In this document: positions 14,610-20,911 of the stretch, in pieces
Position numbering within the stretch: the first letter of the stretch is position 1
Layout: each line of letters opens with the position of its first letter
NCBI GenBank assembly: GCA_035707825.1
Contig: DASSTR010000079.1
Location: 1 to 20,911, forward strand
DNA from: VRUE01 sp035707825
GTDB lineage: Bacteria > Actinomycetota > Thermoleophilia > Solirubrobacterales > 70-9
Length of the DNA: 20,911 bases
Reading direction: 5' to 3'
Program-made: the position numbers and the translations under genes
Notes under the pieces: model-generated
What the model was told of the DNA's origin: nothing
The model's input: the letters and a program-made list of their open reading frames with translations, nothing else
Databases searched by the model: none

Positions 14610-14683
14610 CGGGGAGTGGCGCAGTCTGGTAGCGCACTCGGCTGGGGGCCGAGCGGTCGCAGGTTCAAATCCTGTCTCCCCGA
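14610..14683 (+). tRNA. tRNA-Pro (anticodon GGG)
   Basis: Acceptor CGGGGAG (14610-14616) pairs with CTCCCCG (14676-14682), discriminator A 14683. D-arm GCGC-AGTCTGGTA-GCGC, anticodon stem CTCGG/CCGAG around CTGGGGG (GGG), T-arm GCAGG-TTCAAAT-CCTGT. The C1-G72 pair is typical of bacterial tRNA-Pro. Transcribed divergently from tRNA-Gly. Confidence 0.96.
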
Positions 14684-14902
14684 TAGCAGCAGCTGCCTTC
14701 GCATGCCTTTCTCTCCCATGCCTTCTCTGAGGGCTGTTTGGAAGGCGCGCGCCTGGATTCAGAACTTTTGTCACAAAGGGCCTGACGCCCGATGGGCTGG
14801 TTCGTTGGAACCAATATCGGCGAGGAAGGGGTGGTTCGCCGCCAGTTCTACGAGGAGCCCCTGAACGGCGCGTGCAAGCGCGCCGAGAGGAGAGATCGAA
14901 CA
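14684..14902. other. 219-bp gap with no recognised gene
   Basis: Between tRNA-Pro and the secreted-peptide gene. The frame used by the peptide is open from ATG 14792, but the first 37 codons do not resemble a protein I recognise and would destroy the signal peptide, so I treat them as untranslated leader. TTGTCA at 14768-14773 is a possible -35 without a convincing -10. GGAG at 14889-14892 is the ribosome binding site of the next gene. Confidence 0.5.
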
Positions 14903-15079
14903 ATGAAGAGACGCATCCGTCGTGTGGCAGCACTCGGTGCGACGATCATGTTGATGGCGGCCGGTCCCGCCTACGCATTCGGCGGCCCGAATTCCGCTGG
15001 GAATTCCGGGCACTTCCATCCGAACAGCAATCCGTGCCAAGGGCCGAACGACCAGCCCAACTGTCCTGGGCCGCACTGA
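14903..15079 (+). CDS. Small secreted peptide (58 residues) of unknown function
   Basis: ATG 14903 is preceded by AGGAGAG (GGAG 10 nt upstream) and starts a textbook signal peptide: basic MKRRIRRVAALG, hydrophobic ATIMLMAAGP, then AYA with predicted cleavage after residue 25. The mature peptide would be only 33 residues, beginning FGGPNSAGNSG, rich in Pro, Asn and Gly, with two cysteines eleven positions apart in NPCQGPNDQPNCPG, which could form one disulfide, and three histidines. I do not recognise a family. It is followed after 16 bp by a strong GC hairpin, which supports a real transcript. An open frame upstream to 14792 would add a non-signal extension and is less likely. Confidence 0.72.
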   Translation: MKRRIRRVAALGATIMLMAAGPAYAFGGPNSAGNSGHFHPNSNPCQGPNDQPNCPGPH

Positions 15080-15095
15080 TTGAACGAGTCGATAG

Positions 15096-15124
15096 TGGAG
15101 GGGCCGCAATCGGCGGCCCCTCCA
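15096..15124. terminator. GC-rich 12-bp hairpin, bidirectional terminator
   Basis: Arms 15096-15107 and 15113-15124 pair perfectly (TGGAGGGGCCGC with its complement) around a 5-nt loop AATCG. It sits between the stops of the secreted-peptide gene (15079) and the minus-strand binding-protein gene (15128). There is no T-tract. Confidence 0.82.
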
Positions 15125-15127
15125 TCG

Positions 15128-16309
15128 CTAGCCGGTGTAGGGGGCGCCGACCGCCTGCGCCCAGCTTTCGTCGACGCTGAACTGCCCCTGGGCGTCGGTG
15201 TCGACGATGACCACGGTGGCGGGTTGCCGGTTGCCGTTGGAGGGATCGATTGAAACCACGCCGGTCCAGCCTCGCCAGCCGTCAACGCCGTTGAGGGCAT
15301 CGGTCAGTTTCTTGGCTTCGGTGCCGCCCGCCTTCTCGACGCCGTCGGCGAGGAAGTTCAGCGAGTCGTAGGTGTAGGGGCTCCAGGTGCCCGGCGCTTC
15401 GTCGAACTTGTCGCGGTACTTGACCACCTTGGACGCCGCCCCGGCGAAGTTGTCGGGCGCCGGCACGCCGACGACCGGGCAGTCCTTGGCCGCTTCGATG
15501 CCGGCGGTTTCGATGAAGCCGGTGTCATAGGAGCCGTAGTCGGCGATGCACTGCGACTTGACGCCGCCTTCCTTCATCTCCTTCGCGATCAGCCCGCCCT
15601 CCGGGAAGTAGACGGCGGCGTAGATCACGTCGGGATTCTTCGATGCGAGCTTGTTGACGACGTCGGTGTAGTCCTTTTCGCCCGGCTGGACCTTTTCGTA
15701 GGCCGTGACCGTGACGCCCGCTTTTTCGAGCGAGGACTTCAGTTCTTGGGACACCGTGGTCGTGTAGTTCTGCGTCGGGTCGTAGGCGATCGCGACCGTC
15801 TTGGCATGCAGCCAGTCCGTCAGGGCTTCGGAGGCGACGGGGGCGATCTGGTAGGTCATCGGCTGCAGCGTGAAGCCGAGCCCGTTGGTCGAAGTGTCCG
15901 AGGTCAGCCTGATCGGCACCAGGCCCGCTTCGATGTAGAGCGGCAGCGTTTCGATGCCGACTCCGGAGTTGTAGGGGCCGACGATGCCGTCGAGGCCTTC
16001 GTCGATGGCCGATTCGGCGGCTTCCACGCCGGTTTCGGGATCGGCCGCGTCGTCGATCGGCACCACTTCCACCTGCTTGCCGAGGATCCCGCTGCCGCTG
16101 TTCAGTTCCGCGGCGGCCAGCTGCGCGCCCTTGAGCATCCCCTGGCCGAGGTTCGCCTGTTCGCCGGTGAGCGGCGCCTCGAGGCCGACCCTGAAGGTGT
16201 TCGACGAGCTGGTGGTGCCGCTATCGGAATCCGAGTCGCCGCAACCGACCCCTGCGAGCGCGATGGCGAGAAGGCTGAATGCGGTGATGAGCCGGGTCAT
16301 GCGTGACAT
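15128..16309 (-). CDS. Branched-chain amino acid-type ABC transporter substrate-binding lipoprotein
   Basis: Extracytoplasmic solute-binding protein of the LivK/leucine-isoleucine-valine (Peripla_BP_6) family, 393 residues. An N-terminal lipoprotein signal ends in AGVGC at residues 19-23, followed by a Ser/Asp/Thr-rich tether. The core starts FRVGLEAPLTGEQANLGQGMLKGAQLAAAELN, typical of the family, with GIVGPYNSGVGIETLP, KTVAIAYDPTQNYTTT and DVIYAAVYFPEGGLIAKEM later. ATG 16309 has AAAGGGG about 9 nt upstream; ATG 16300 is an alternative. No permease or ATPase genes (LivH/M/G/F) adjoin it, so it is an orphan binding protein within this window; ligand is not predictable and could be an amide, amino acid or aromatic acid. 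Confidence 0.92.
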   Translation of the reverse strand: MSRMTRLITAFSLLAIALAGVGCGDSDSDSGTTSSSNTFRVGLEAPLTGEQANLGQGMLKGAQLAAAELNSGSGILGKQVEVVPIDDAADPETGVEAAESAIDEGLDGIVGPYNSGVGIETLPLYIEAGLVPIRLTSDTSTNGLGFTLQPMTYQIAPVASEALTDWLHAKTVAIAYDPTQNYTTTVSQELKSSLEKAGVTVTAYEKVQPGEKDYTDVVNKLASKNPDVIYAAVYFPEGGLIAKEMKEGGVKSQCIADYGSYDTGFIETAGIEAAKDCPVVGVPAPDNFAGAASKVVKYRDKFDEAPGTWSPYTYDSLNFLADGVEKAGGTEAKKLTDALNGVDGWRGWTGVVSIDPSNGNRQPATVVIVDTDAQGQFSVDESWAQAVGAPYTG

Positions 16310-16353
16310 GAATGGCTGCCCCTTTCAGGAGTGCTAGTGCTGGTCCGGCGAAC

Positions 16354-16436
16354 GGGTCCTCCCTGTAACTGGACCCTGACGGCCCGATCCTCCCTCATTT
16401 GTGGGCCCCCGCGCCAGTCGGTCCACGTTTCTGGAC
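16354..16436. promoter_or_regulatory. Three short inverted repeats in the divergent intergenic region
   Basis: GGGTCC/GGACCC (16354-16359, 16371-16376), GGCCC/GGGCC (16381-16385, 16403-16407) and GTCCA/TGGAC (16421-16425, 16432-16436) occur in a row upstream of the binding-protein start and the RDD gene. TCCTCCCT occurs twice, 31 bp apart. They could form leader hairpins or operator sites; function is not shown. Confidence 0.3.
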
Positions 16437-16485
16437 TGTGGCGAGCGGCTCGATAGCCGGCGCTCTTCCTGGTAGAACTGCGCAC

Positions 16486-16521
16486 ATGGAGGTAGCCGAG
16501 CCGAACAGGCCGGAGCTATGA
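16486..16521 (+). other. Possible 11-codon leader ORF coupled to the RDD gene
   Basis: ATG 16486 opens a short frame encoding MEVAEPNRPEL that ends at TGA 16519-16521, overlapping the RDD start as ATGA. The RDD ATG has a badly spaced GGAG, so re-initiation from this leader is a plausible way to start it. There is no independent evidence of translation. Confidence 0.3.
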
Positions 16522-17609
16522 GCGAGCAGGGCGGGAAGGTGCCGCCGCAGGGGGAGGGCCCTTCGGGCCGGCCGCTGCCGCTCTCGGTGCGGCTACTCGG
16601 CGCCGGGGTGAAGGGCGCGCGGAGCGTCAGCAAAGCGGCCGGCATCGATCGCGCGGTCGAGGCGGCCGCCGAGGAGGCGATGGTCGCCGCCGTGGAGAGC
16701 GAGGCGGTCGAACGCGCGATCGCGCGGGTGCTGCAGGGCCCGGTGGTCGAAGAGGCGATGAACGACGCCCTGGAAAGCGACGCCGTCAAAAAAGCTCTGG
16801 TCGATGCGCTCGACAGCGATCTCGTCGACGAGGTGTGGCGGCGCCTGCTGGCCAGCGACGAGGCGCAGCGCCTCGTCGAGCGCATCGCCGAGGCGCCGGA
16901 GATACGCGCCGCGATCAGCGCTCAGAGCGTCGGCCTGCTTCAGGACGTCGGCCACACGATCGGAAAAGTCACCCGCCGCCTCGACGGAGCCGTCGAGAGG
17001 CTCGCGCGGCGAATCTTCTTCCGCCCCCGGCGTGTCGAGCCGATCGAGCGCGCCGGCGCCGTCACCCGCGGCCTCGCCCTGGTCATCGATGCGCTGTTCA
17101 TCAATCTCGCCTTCTCGGGATTGGCCGCGATCGCCGCCCTGATCGTCTCGGCGATCTTCGGCAACGACCAGGGCATCTCCGCGTTCGCGCTTGCCGCCGG
17201 AACCGGCATCTGGCTGGTCCTCGGGGCGATCTACTTCGTCGGCTTCTGGTCGCTTGCCGCGCAGACCCCCGGCATGCGCTTCGTCAGCATCAGGCTCGGG
17301 GTCGACGGGCGCGGATTGCCGATGCGGCGGTCGCTCCGTCGCCTGCTCGGCTTTGCCCTGGCCGCGATTCCGTTCGGCATCGGCTTCCTCGGCATCCTCT
17401 TCGACGAACGCCGGCGCGGCTGGCAGGATCGCCTCTGCGGCGCCGACGTGGTCTACGAGGTCAACGAGCCGGCGCCGGCGCCCTGGTCGAGGCTCGATAC
17501 CGCCGGGGTGGCCGCGGGATCGGGTGCCGCGACGTCCGCAGGCGGGTCGCCCAGCGGGGCGACGGCCGGCGATTCGGCCCTCACCGGTTTTGCCGCCAGC
17601 GGAACCTGA
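16518..17609 (+). CDS. RDD-family membrane protein with long helical-repeat N-terminal domain
   Basis: A 363-residue protein. Residues about 40-175 are charged and Ala/Glu-rich, with a repeating pattern such as ESEAVERAIARVL, PVVEEAMNDALESD, AVKKALVDALDSD, LVDEVWRRLLASDE, predicted as successive amphipathic helices. Residues about 180-310 form the RDD domain: AVTRGLALVIDALFINLAF with the family Arg and Asp in the first helix, two further hydrophobic segments, MRFVSIRLGVDG and the closing DERRRGWQDRLCGADVVY. RDD proteins are integral membrane proteins, some acting as ion antiporters or transporters. A Gly/Ala/Ser-rich tail ends the protein. ATG 16518 has GGAG only 2 nt away, and an 11-codon frame from 16486 ends over it (ATGA), so translational coupling is possible. 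Confidence 0.85.
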   Translation: MSEQGGKVPPQGEGPSGRPLPLSVRLLGAGVKGARSVSKAAGIDRAVEAAAEEAMVAAVESEAVERAIARVLQGPVVEEAMNDALESDAVKKALVDALDSDLVDEVWRRLLASDEAQRLVERIAEAPEIRAAISAQSVGLLQDVGHTIGKVTRRLDGAVERLARRIFFRPRRVEPIERAGAVTRGLALVIDALFINLAFSGLAAIAALIVSAIFGNDQGISAFALAAGTGIWLVLGAIYFVGFWSLAAQTPGMRFVSIRLGVDGRGLPMRRSLRRLLGFALAAIPFGIGFLGILFDERRRGWQDRLCGADVVYEVNEPAPAPWSRLDTAGVAAGSGAATSAGGSPSGATAGDSALTGFAASGT

Positions 17610-17633
17610 GCGAAGCGGCAGCCGAAAGCCCGA

Positions 17634-17707
17634 GGCCTGAAACGACGAAGGCCCCGGATCTCCCGGGGCCTGAAACGACGAAGGCCCCGGATCTCCCGGG
17701 GCCTTCG
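17634..17707. terminator. Tandemly duplicated intrinsic terminator (33-bp period)
   Basis: A 33-bp unit is present twice in perfect copy (17634-17666, 17667-17699) and a third copy begins up to 17704. Each unit contains the hairpin AGGCCCCGG-ATCTC-CCGGGGCCT (stems at 17649-17657/17663-17671 and 17682-17690/17696-17704); the second stem extends to 12 bp with CGA/TCG to 17679 and 17707. It separates the convergent RDD and DUF7144-like genes. The right arm of the first hairpin can also pair with the left arm of the second. Confidence 0.88.
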
Positions 17708-17731
17708 GTCATCAGCTTCTTTGAGTCGCCC

Positions 17732-18115
17732 CTAGACGGACGAGCCCTCGGGCCCCTCGGCCAGCTTGTAGACGATGATGATCGAGAGGGCGAAGATCGC
17801 CAGCGACCAGAACGGATAGGCCGGAATCGAGAGCAGGGCGCCGATCGCGTTCAGCGAGGCGACGAAGATCCCGAACCAACGTCCGAACTCGCCTCCCGAG
17901 AAGAGCGAGAAGCCCGCAACGAGCTCGAGCACGCCGATGATCAGGAGGATCCATCCCCAGGTGTGCAGGCCGCTGACGATGTAGGTGACGTTTTCGGAGA
18001 AGAACTTGGAATCGCCAATCGCGGCGATGCCGTAGATGATGTTGAGCACCCCGGCGATGAGGAGCATTACGCCGGCGAAAACCCACCAGCCGTTGACCAA
18101 ACCTTCGTCATTCAT
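17732..18115 (-). CDS. Small four-helix membrane protein, DUF7144-like
   Basis: A 127-residue protein with four hydrophobic helices: WWVFAGVMLLIAGVLNIIYGIAAI, HTWGWILLIIGVLELVAGFSLF, the RWFGIFVASLNAIGALLSI segment and FWSLAIFALSIIIVYKLAEG. The arrangement, the GWWVFAGVMLLIAGVLNIIYG start and the conserved WGW and Gly residues match the small actinobacterial membrane family known as DUF7144; no biochemical role is established. ATG 18115 has AAAGGG 6-7 nt upstream. It is probably monocistronic: the Nudix gene diverges on one side and the duplicated terminator lies on the other. Confidence 0.85.
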   Translation of the reverse strand: MNDEGLVNGWWVFAGVMLLIAGVLNIIYGIAAIGDSKFFSENVTYIVSGLHTWGWILLIIGVLELVAGFSLFSGGEFGRWFGIFVASLNAIGALLSIPAYPFWSLAIFALSIIIVYKLAEGPEGSSV

Positions 18116-18219
18116 GCGTAACCCTTTCGTGTGAAATATGACTAGCCGATCCTATGCGGTGGATTCGACTCCTCCAAAGGGGTTCCTGCGAGCGGGAAGA
18201 CGACTAGCCTGCCCGGGCG

Positions 18220-18741
18220 ATGGCCGCGAAGCAGAGCGCCGGGATCCTGCTCTTCCGCCTGATCGAGGGCGAGGTGGAGGTGCTGCTCGTGCATCCCGGC
18301 GGGCCTTTCTGGGCGATGAAAGACCTCGGAGCCTGGTCGGTGCCGAAGGGCGAATACGAAGATGGGGAGGCAGCCCTGGCCTGCGCCATACGGGAGCTCG
18401 AGGAGGAGCTGGGCTCTCTCCCGGCGATCTCAGAGGACGATCTGGTCGATCTCGGGGAGGTGCGCCAGAAGAGCGGCAAGCGGGTGCGCGTGTGGGCCGC
18501 CGAGAGCGATTTCGATCCCTCCACCCTGAACAGCAACACCTTCACGATGCAGTGGCCGCCTCATTCCGGCCGCCGGCGCGAGTTTCCCGAGGTCGACCGG
18601 GCCGAGTGGTTCACGCCCAGGAAGGCAAAGCGGAAGCTGATCGCCGCGCAGGCCGCATTCGTCGATCGCCTGCTCGAGCAGCTGCGGGACCGGGGGCACG
18701 GTCCCGGGCGTGGGAGTGAAGAGAGCGGCGGCGGGGAATAG
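18220..18741 (+). CDS. Nudix hydrolase (COG4119-like NTP pyrophosphohydrolase)
   Basis: Hydrolyses a nucleoside diphosphate linked to another moiety. The Nudix box Gx5Ex7RELxEELG is intact at residues 44-66 (GEYEDGE ... RELEEELG), giving the Mg-binding glutamates. The N-terminus SAGILLFRLIEGEVEVLLVHPGGPFWAMKD and the WSVPKGEYEDGE segment resemble the COG4119 group of predicted NTP pyrophosphohydrolases; substrate unknown. The 173-residue chain ends in a low-complexity Gly/Glu tail. ATG 18220 lies 9 bp after a possible TAGCCT -10 (18205-18210), so the mRNA may be near-leaderless. The PhoD-like gene starts 8 bp after the stop, so the two form an operon. Confidence 0.9.
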   Translation: MAAKQSAGILLFRLIEGEVEVLLVHPGGPFWAMKDLGAWSVPKGEYEDGEAALACAIRELEEELGSLPAISEDDLVDLGEVRQKSGKRVRVWAAESDFDPSTLNSNTFTMQWPPHSGRRREFPEVDRAEWFTPRKAKRKLIAAQAAFVDRLLEQLRDRGHGPGRGSEESGGGE

Positions 18742-18749
18742 AGACGCAG

Positions 18750-20390
18750 ATGCCCGATCTGCTCCTCGGTCCCCTGCTCCGCTACGTCTCCGAAACCGAG
18801 GCCACTGTCTGGGTTGAGACCAGCGGCCCCTGCGAGGTCGAGATCCTCGGCCATCGCGAGCCGACGTTCGGCGTCGGCGGCCACCACTACGCGCTGGTCC
18901 GCATCGACGGTCTCGAGCCCGGTGGCTTCTACGAGTACGAGGTCGCTCTCGACGGGGAGCGCCACTGGCCGCCCGCCGGCAGCGACCTGCCGCCGAGCGC
19001 CATTCGCACCTTTGCGCCCGGCAAGCCGGTCGATGTCTCCTTTGGCTCCTGCCGCGTTGCGGTCCCTCACGAGGATCCCTATACGAAGACCAAAGACGAG
19101 GATGAGAGGGGGCACGAGCTGGATGCCCTCTACGTCCTGGCGCGGCAGATGATGCGCGACGACCGTGACAACTGGCCGGAGCTGCTCTTCCTGCTCGGGG
19201 ACCAGGTCTATGTCGACGAGGGCTCGCCGGCGGTGCGCGAGCGCATCCGCGCCAGGCGGGACACCAGCCAGCCGCCCGGCGAGGAGGTGATCGATTTCGA
19301 GGAGTACACCTGGCTCTATCGCGAGGCCTGGGAGGACCTGGTTATCCGCTGGCTCTTCTCGACGGTGTCGCTGTCGATGGTCTGGGACGACCACGACATG
19401 AGCGACGACTGGAACATCTCGCGTTCCTGGCACGACGAGATGGACCGCAAGCACTGGTGGCACGAGCGCGCGGTCGGCGGCATCATGACCTACTGGATCT
19501 ACCAGCACATCGGCAATCTCTCGCCCCGCGACCTCGACGAGGAAAACGAGATCTACGCCAAGGTTCGCGGCAATCCCGACGCGACCGAGGTGCTGCGCGA
19601 CTGGGCGAAGAGCATCGACTCGACGGCGGCCGGAGCGCGCTGGAGCTTTTGCCGCGACATCGACGGGGTGCGGGCGATCTTCATGGACTCGCGTGCCGCC
19701 CGGGTTCTCACCGACGAGCGCCGCTCGATGTTCGACGACGAAACCTGGGACTGGATCGTGGAGCACGCCAGCGGCGACTTCGACCACCTGTTGATCGCCA
19801 CTACGGTGCCGTATCTGCTGTCCCCGTCGTTCCACTATCTCGAGGCCTGGAACGAGCGCCTCGGCGACGGGGAGGGCCCCATCGCCAGGGCGAGCGAGAA
19901 GCTGCGCCGGGCTCTCGACTTCGATCACTGGGCGGCATTCCAGTTCTCCTTCGAGCGCTTTCGCCGCCTGCTCGAAGAGGTCGGCGCCGGCAAGCGCGGA
20001 AAGGCGCCCGCCTCTATCGCGATCCTCTCCGGCGACGTCCATCACGCCTACCTCTCCGACGTCGCCTTCAAGCCGGAGGTGGGAATGCAGAGCAGGGTCG
20101 TTCAGGCGGTCTGCTCCCCCTATCGCAATCCACTCGACGCCAAAGAGCGCCGCACGGTGCGAGCGGGCTTCTCCAAGACCGCCGAGTTCGTCGCCCGCGG
20201 CCTCGCCAAGCTGGCCGGCGTGCCGGACCCCGGCATCCGCTGGCGTTGCCTGGAGGGCCCCTACTTCGACAACCAGGTCGCGACCCTGCGGCTCGATGGC
20301 CGTGAGGCGATCGTCAGGCTCGACAAGACCTGCGGCGATGGGGAAGAGGAGCGCCGCCTCGAGAAGAGCTTCGAGCGACGCATCGTGTGA
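18750..20390 (+). CDS. PhoD-like (alkaline phosphatase D family) metallophosphatase
   Basis: Metal-dependent phosphomonoesterase/phosphodiesterase. The 546-residue protein opens with an Ig-like N-terminal domain (LLGPLLRYVSETEATVWVET, then LEPGGFYEYEVALDG), followed by the catalytic domain with FGSCR (98-102), the metal-site LGDQVY (Asp151), the WDDHD motif (Asp213, Asp214, His215, Asp216) and SGDVHH (Asp429, His431, His432). No signal peptide or twin-arginine motif precedes the first domain, unlike secreted PhoD of Bacillus, so it is probably cytoplasmic. It follows the Nudix gene by 8 bp; together they could act in sequence, the Nudix releasing a phosphorylated product that PhoD dephosphorylates, though this is inference. 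A GC hairpin follows the stop. Confidence 0.92.
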   Translation: MPDLLLGPLLRYVSETEATVWVETSGPCEVEILGHREPTFGVGGHHYALVRIDGLEPGGFYEYEVALDGERHWPPAGSDLPPSAIRTFAPGKPVDVSFGSCRVAVPHEDPYTKTKDEDERGHELDALYVLARQMMRDDRDNWPELLFLLGDQVYVDEGSPAVRERIRARRDTSQPPGEEVIDFEEYTWLYREAWEDLVIRWLFSTVSLSMVWDDHDMSDDWNISRSWHDEMDRKHWWHERAVGGIMTYWIYQHIGNLSPRDLDEENEIYAKVRGNPDATEVLRDWAKSIDSTAAGARWSFCRDIDGVRAIFMDSRAARVLTDERRSMFDDETWDWIVEHASGDFDHLLIATTVPYLLSPSFHYLEAWNERLGDGEGPIARASEKLRRALDFDHWAAFQFSFERFRRLLEEVGAGKRGKAPASIAILSGDVHHAYLSDVAFKPEVGMQSRVVQAVCSPYRNPLDAKERRTVRAGFSKTAEFVARGLAKLAGVPDPGIRWRCLEGPYFDNQVATLRLDGREAIVRLDKTCGDGEEERRLEKSFERRIV

Positions 20391-20399
20391 GGGCGAATT

Positions 20400-20434
20400 G
20401 GGCGGGGCACCACCCGGCAAGATGCGCCCCGCCC
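20400..20434. terminator. GC-rich hairpin between convergent phoD-like and ABC genes
   Basis: Arms GGGCGGGGC (20400-20408) and GCCCCGCCC (20426-20434) pair over 9 bp around a 17-nt loop. It lies 10 bp after the PhoD-like stop and 10 bp before the minus-strand ATPase stop. No T-tract follows. Confidence 0.7.
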
Positions 20435-20443
20435 GTCGCCTCT

Positions 20444-20911
20444 TCAAACGGCGGCAGATGCTCCAGCGCCGTTGAAGCTCTTTGTCTGGGCCGGCCTCAG
20501 GTAGACGATCTGGCCCTCTCGCAGTTCCAGCTTCTGTAATTCGGCCCGCGTCAGCTGCGCCCAGACCTCGGTGCCGTCGCCGAGCGCGAACTCGACCCGG
20601 ATCTCGAAGCCGAGCGCGACGATGCGCTGCACCAAGGCCTCCTCGGTGCGCTCGTCGGGTTCGAGGACGACCTCCATGTCGTGCGGCCGCACGAAGCGAT
20701 CGCCGAGCCGGTTGACCTCGCCGACGAAGCTCATCACGAATTCGTTGGCGGGATGGTCGTAGAGGTCGCTGGCCGTTCCAGACTGCTCGACCCGGCCCTC
20801 ATTCATCACCACGAGCTGCTCGGCGACGTCCATCGCCTCCTCCTGGTCGTGGGTGACGAAGATCGTCGTCACGTGCATCTCGTCGTGGAGCCGGCGCAGC
20901 CAGGCGCGCAG
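20444..20911 (-). CDS. cysA: ABC transporter ATP-binding protein, sulfate/CysA type (5' part outside window)
   Basis: The minus-strand frame is open to the window edge, continuing upstream of ATG 20878 as LRAWLRRLHDE, so the gene is cut by the window and that ATG is internal. The visible 155 codons cover the end of the ATPase domain, with the H-loop FVTHDQEEAMDVAEQ, then VVMNEGRVEQSGTASDLYDHPANEFVMSFVGEVNRLGD and a C-terminal regulatory (TOBE-like) domain with FVRPHDMEV. The NEFVMSFVG, VNRLG and VRPHD elements are typical of sulfate/thiosulfate CysA rather than PotA or MalK. It would energise sulfate import, with the permease subunits presumably upstream beyond the window. Walker A and B are not visible. 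Confidence 0.82.
   Translation of the reverse strand: MRAWLRRLHDEMHVTTIFVTHDQEEAMDVAEQLVVMNEGRVEQSGTASDLYDHPANEFVMSFVGEVNRLGDRFVRPHDMEVVLEPDERTEEALVQRIVALGFEIRVEFALGDGTEVWAQLTRAELQKLELREGQIVYLRPAQTKSFNGAGASAAV

Noticed and set aside
14792..14902. N-terminal extension of the secreted peptide from ATG 14792
   Set aside because: It would bury the signal peptide 37 residues inside the protein and has no ribosome binding site as good as that of ATG 14903.
17634..17704. Tandem 33-bp repeats considered as a CRISPR fragment
   Set aside because: Units are directly adjacent without spacers and each is a terminator hairpin.
18561..20447. 628-codon minus-strand open frame opposite the PhoD-like gene
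   Set aside because: Shadow of a strongly supported metallophosphatase; no recognisable domain.

Overview
The window is about 21 kb of GC-rich bacterial DNA with short gene gaps, many 1-4 bp start/stop overlaps, GTG starts and probable leaderless transcripts. Coenzyme F420 biosynthesis genes, an F420:NADP oxidoreductase, a mycothiol/thioredoxin-type ArsC and the overall gene repertoire suggest a high-GC actinobacterium, plausibly Thermoleophilia (Solirubrobacterales-like). That placement is inference; no rRNA is present to prove it.

Layout. (1) 1-1293: 3' part of an RTX-type calcium-binding secreted protein. (2) 4317-1312, minus strand: a four-gene F420 operon, npdG-cofD-cofC-cofE, every junction a 4-bp overlap. 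The CofE is a stand-alone ligase without the reductase domain of FbiB. (3) 4347-8033, plus strand, and 10073-8091, minus strand: an acyl-CoA/ketone-body module. It holds a BadH-like SDR, an FlK-like hot-dog thioesterase, HMG-CoA lyase and an acyl-CoA carboxylase carboxyltransferase, convergent with acetoacetyl-CoA synthetase across a strong hairpin. HMG-CoA lyase makes acetoacetate, which the synthetase re-activates, so a leucine/branched-chain or ketone-body catabolic role is likely. (4) 10228-13051: an arsenic cluster (arsR-arsM-arsC) flanked by two tRNA-Leu genes. Opposite arsR lies a previously hidden, frameshifted and truncated remnant of an aquaporin (MIP) gene of the type found in ars operons. 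(5) 12968-14683: tRNAs Leu(TAG), Trp(CCA), Gly(TCC) and Pro(GGG), with a beta-propeller lipoprotein between Trp and Gly. (6) 14903-16309: a 58-codon secreted peptide gene convergent with an orphan LivK-like binding protein across a GC-rich hairpin. (7) 16518-18115: an RDD membrane protein with a helical-repeat N-terminus, a tandemly duplicated terminator and a small DUF7144-like membrane protein. (8) 18220-20911: a Nudix hydrolase plus cytoplasmic PhoD-like phosphatase pair, then the 3' end of a sulfate-type ABC ATPase (CysA-like) on the minus strand.

The most noteworthy signals are: the aquaporin pseudogene beside the ars promoter; the ArsM N-terminal extension with Cys-Cys pairs at exact 9-residue spacing; the FlK-type thioesterase whose catalytic triad spacing matches fluoroacetyl-CoA thioesterase; a tRNA-Trp with a nearly unpaired D-stem; and the duplicated 33-bp terminator. 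I saw no CRISPR array, insertion sequence, integrase or phage gene.
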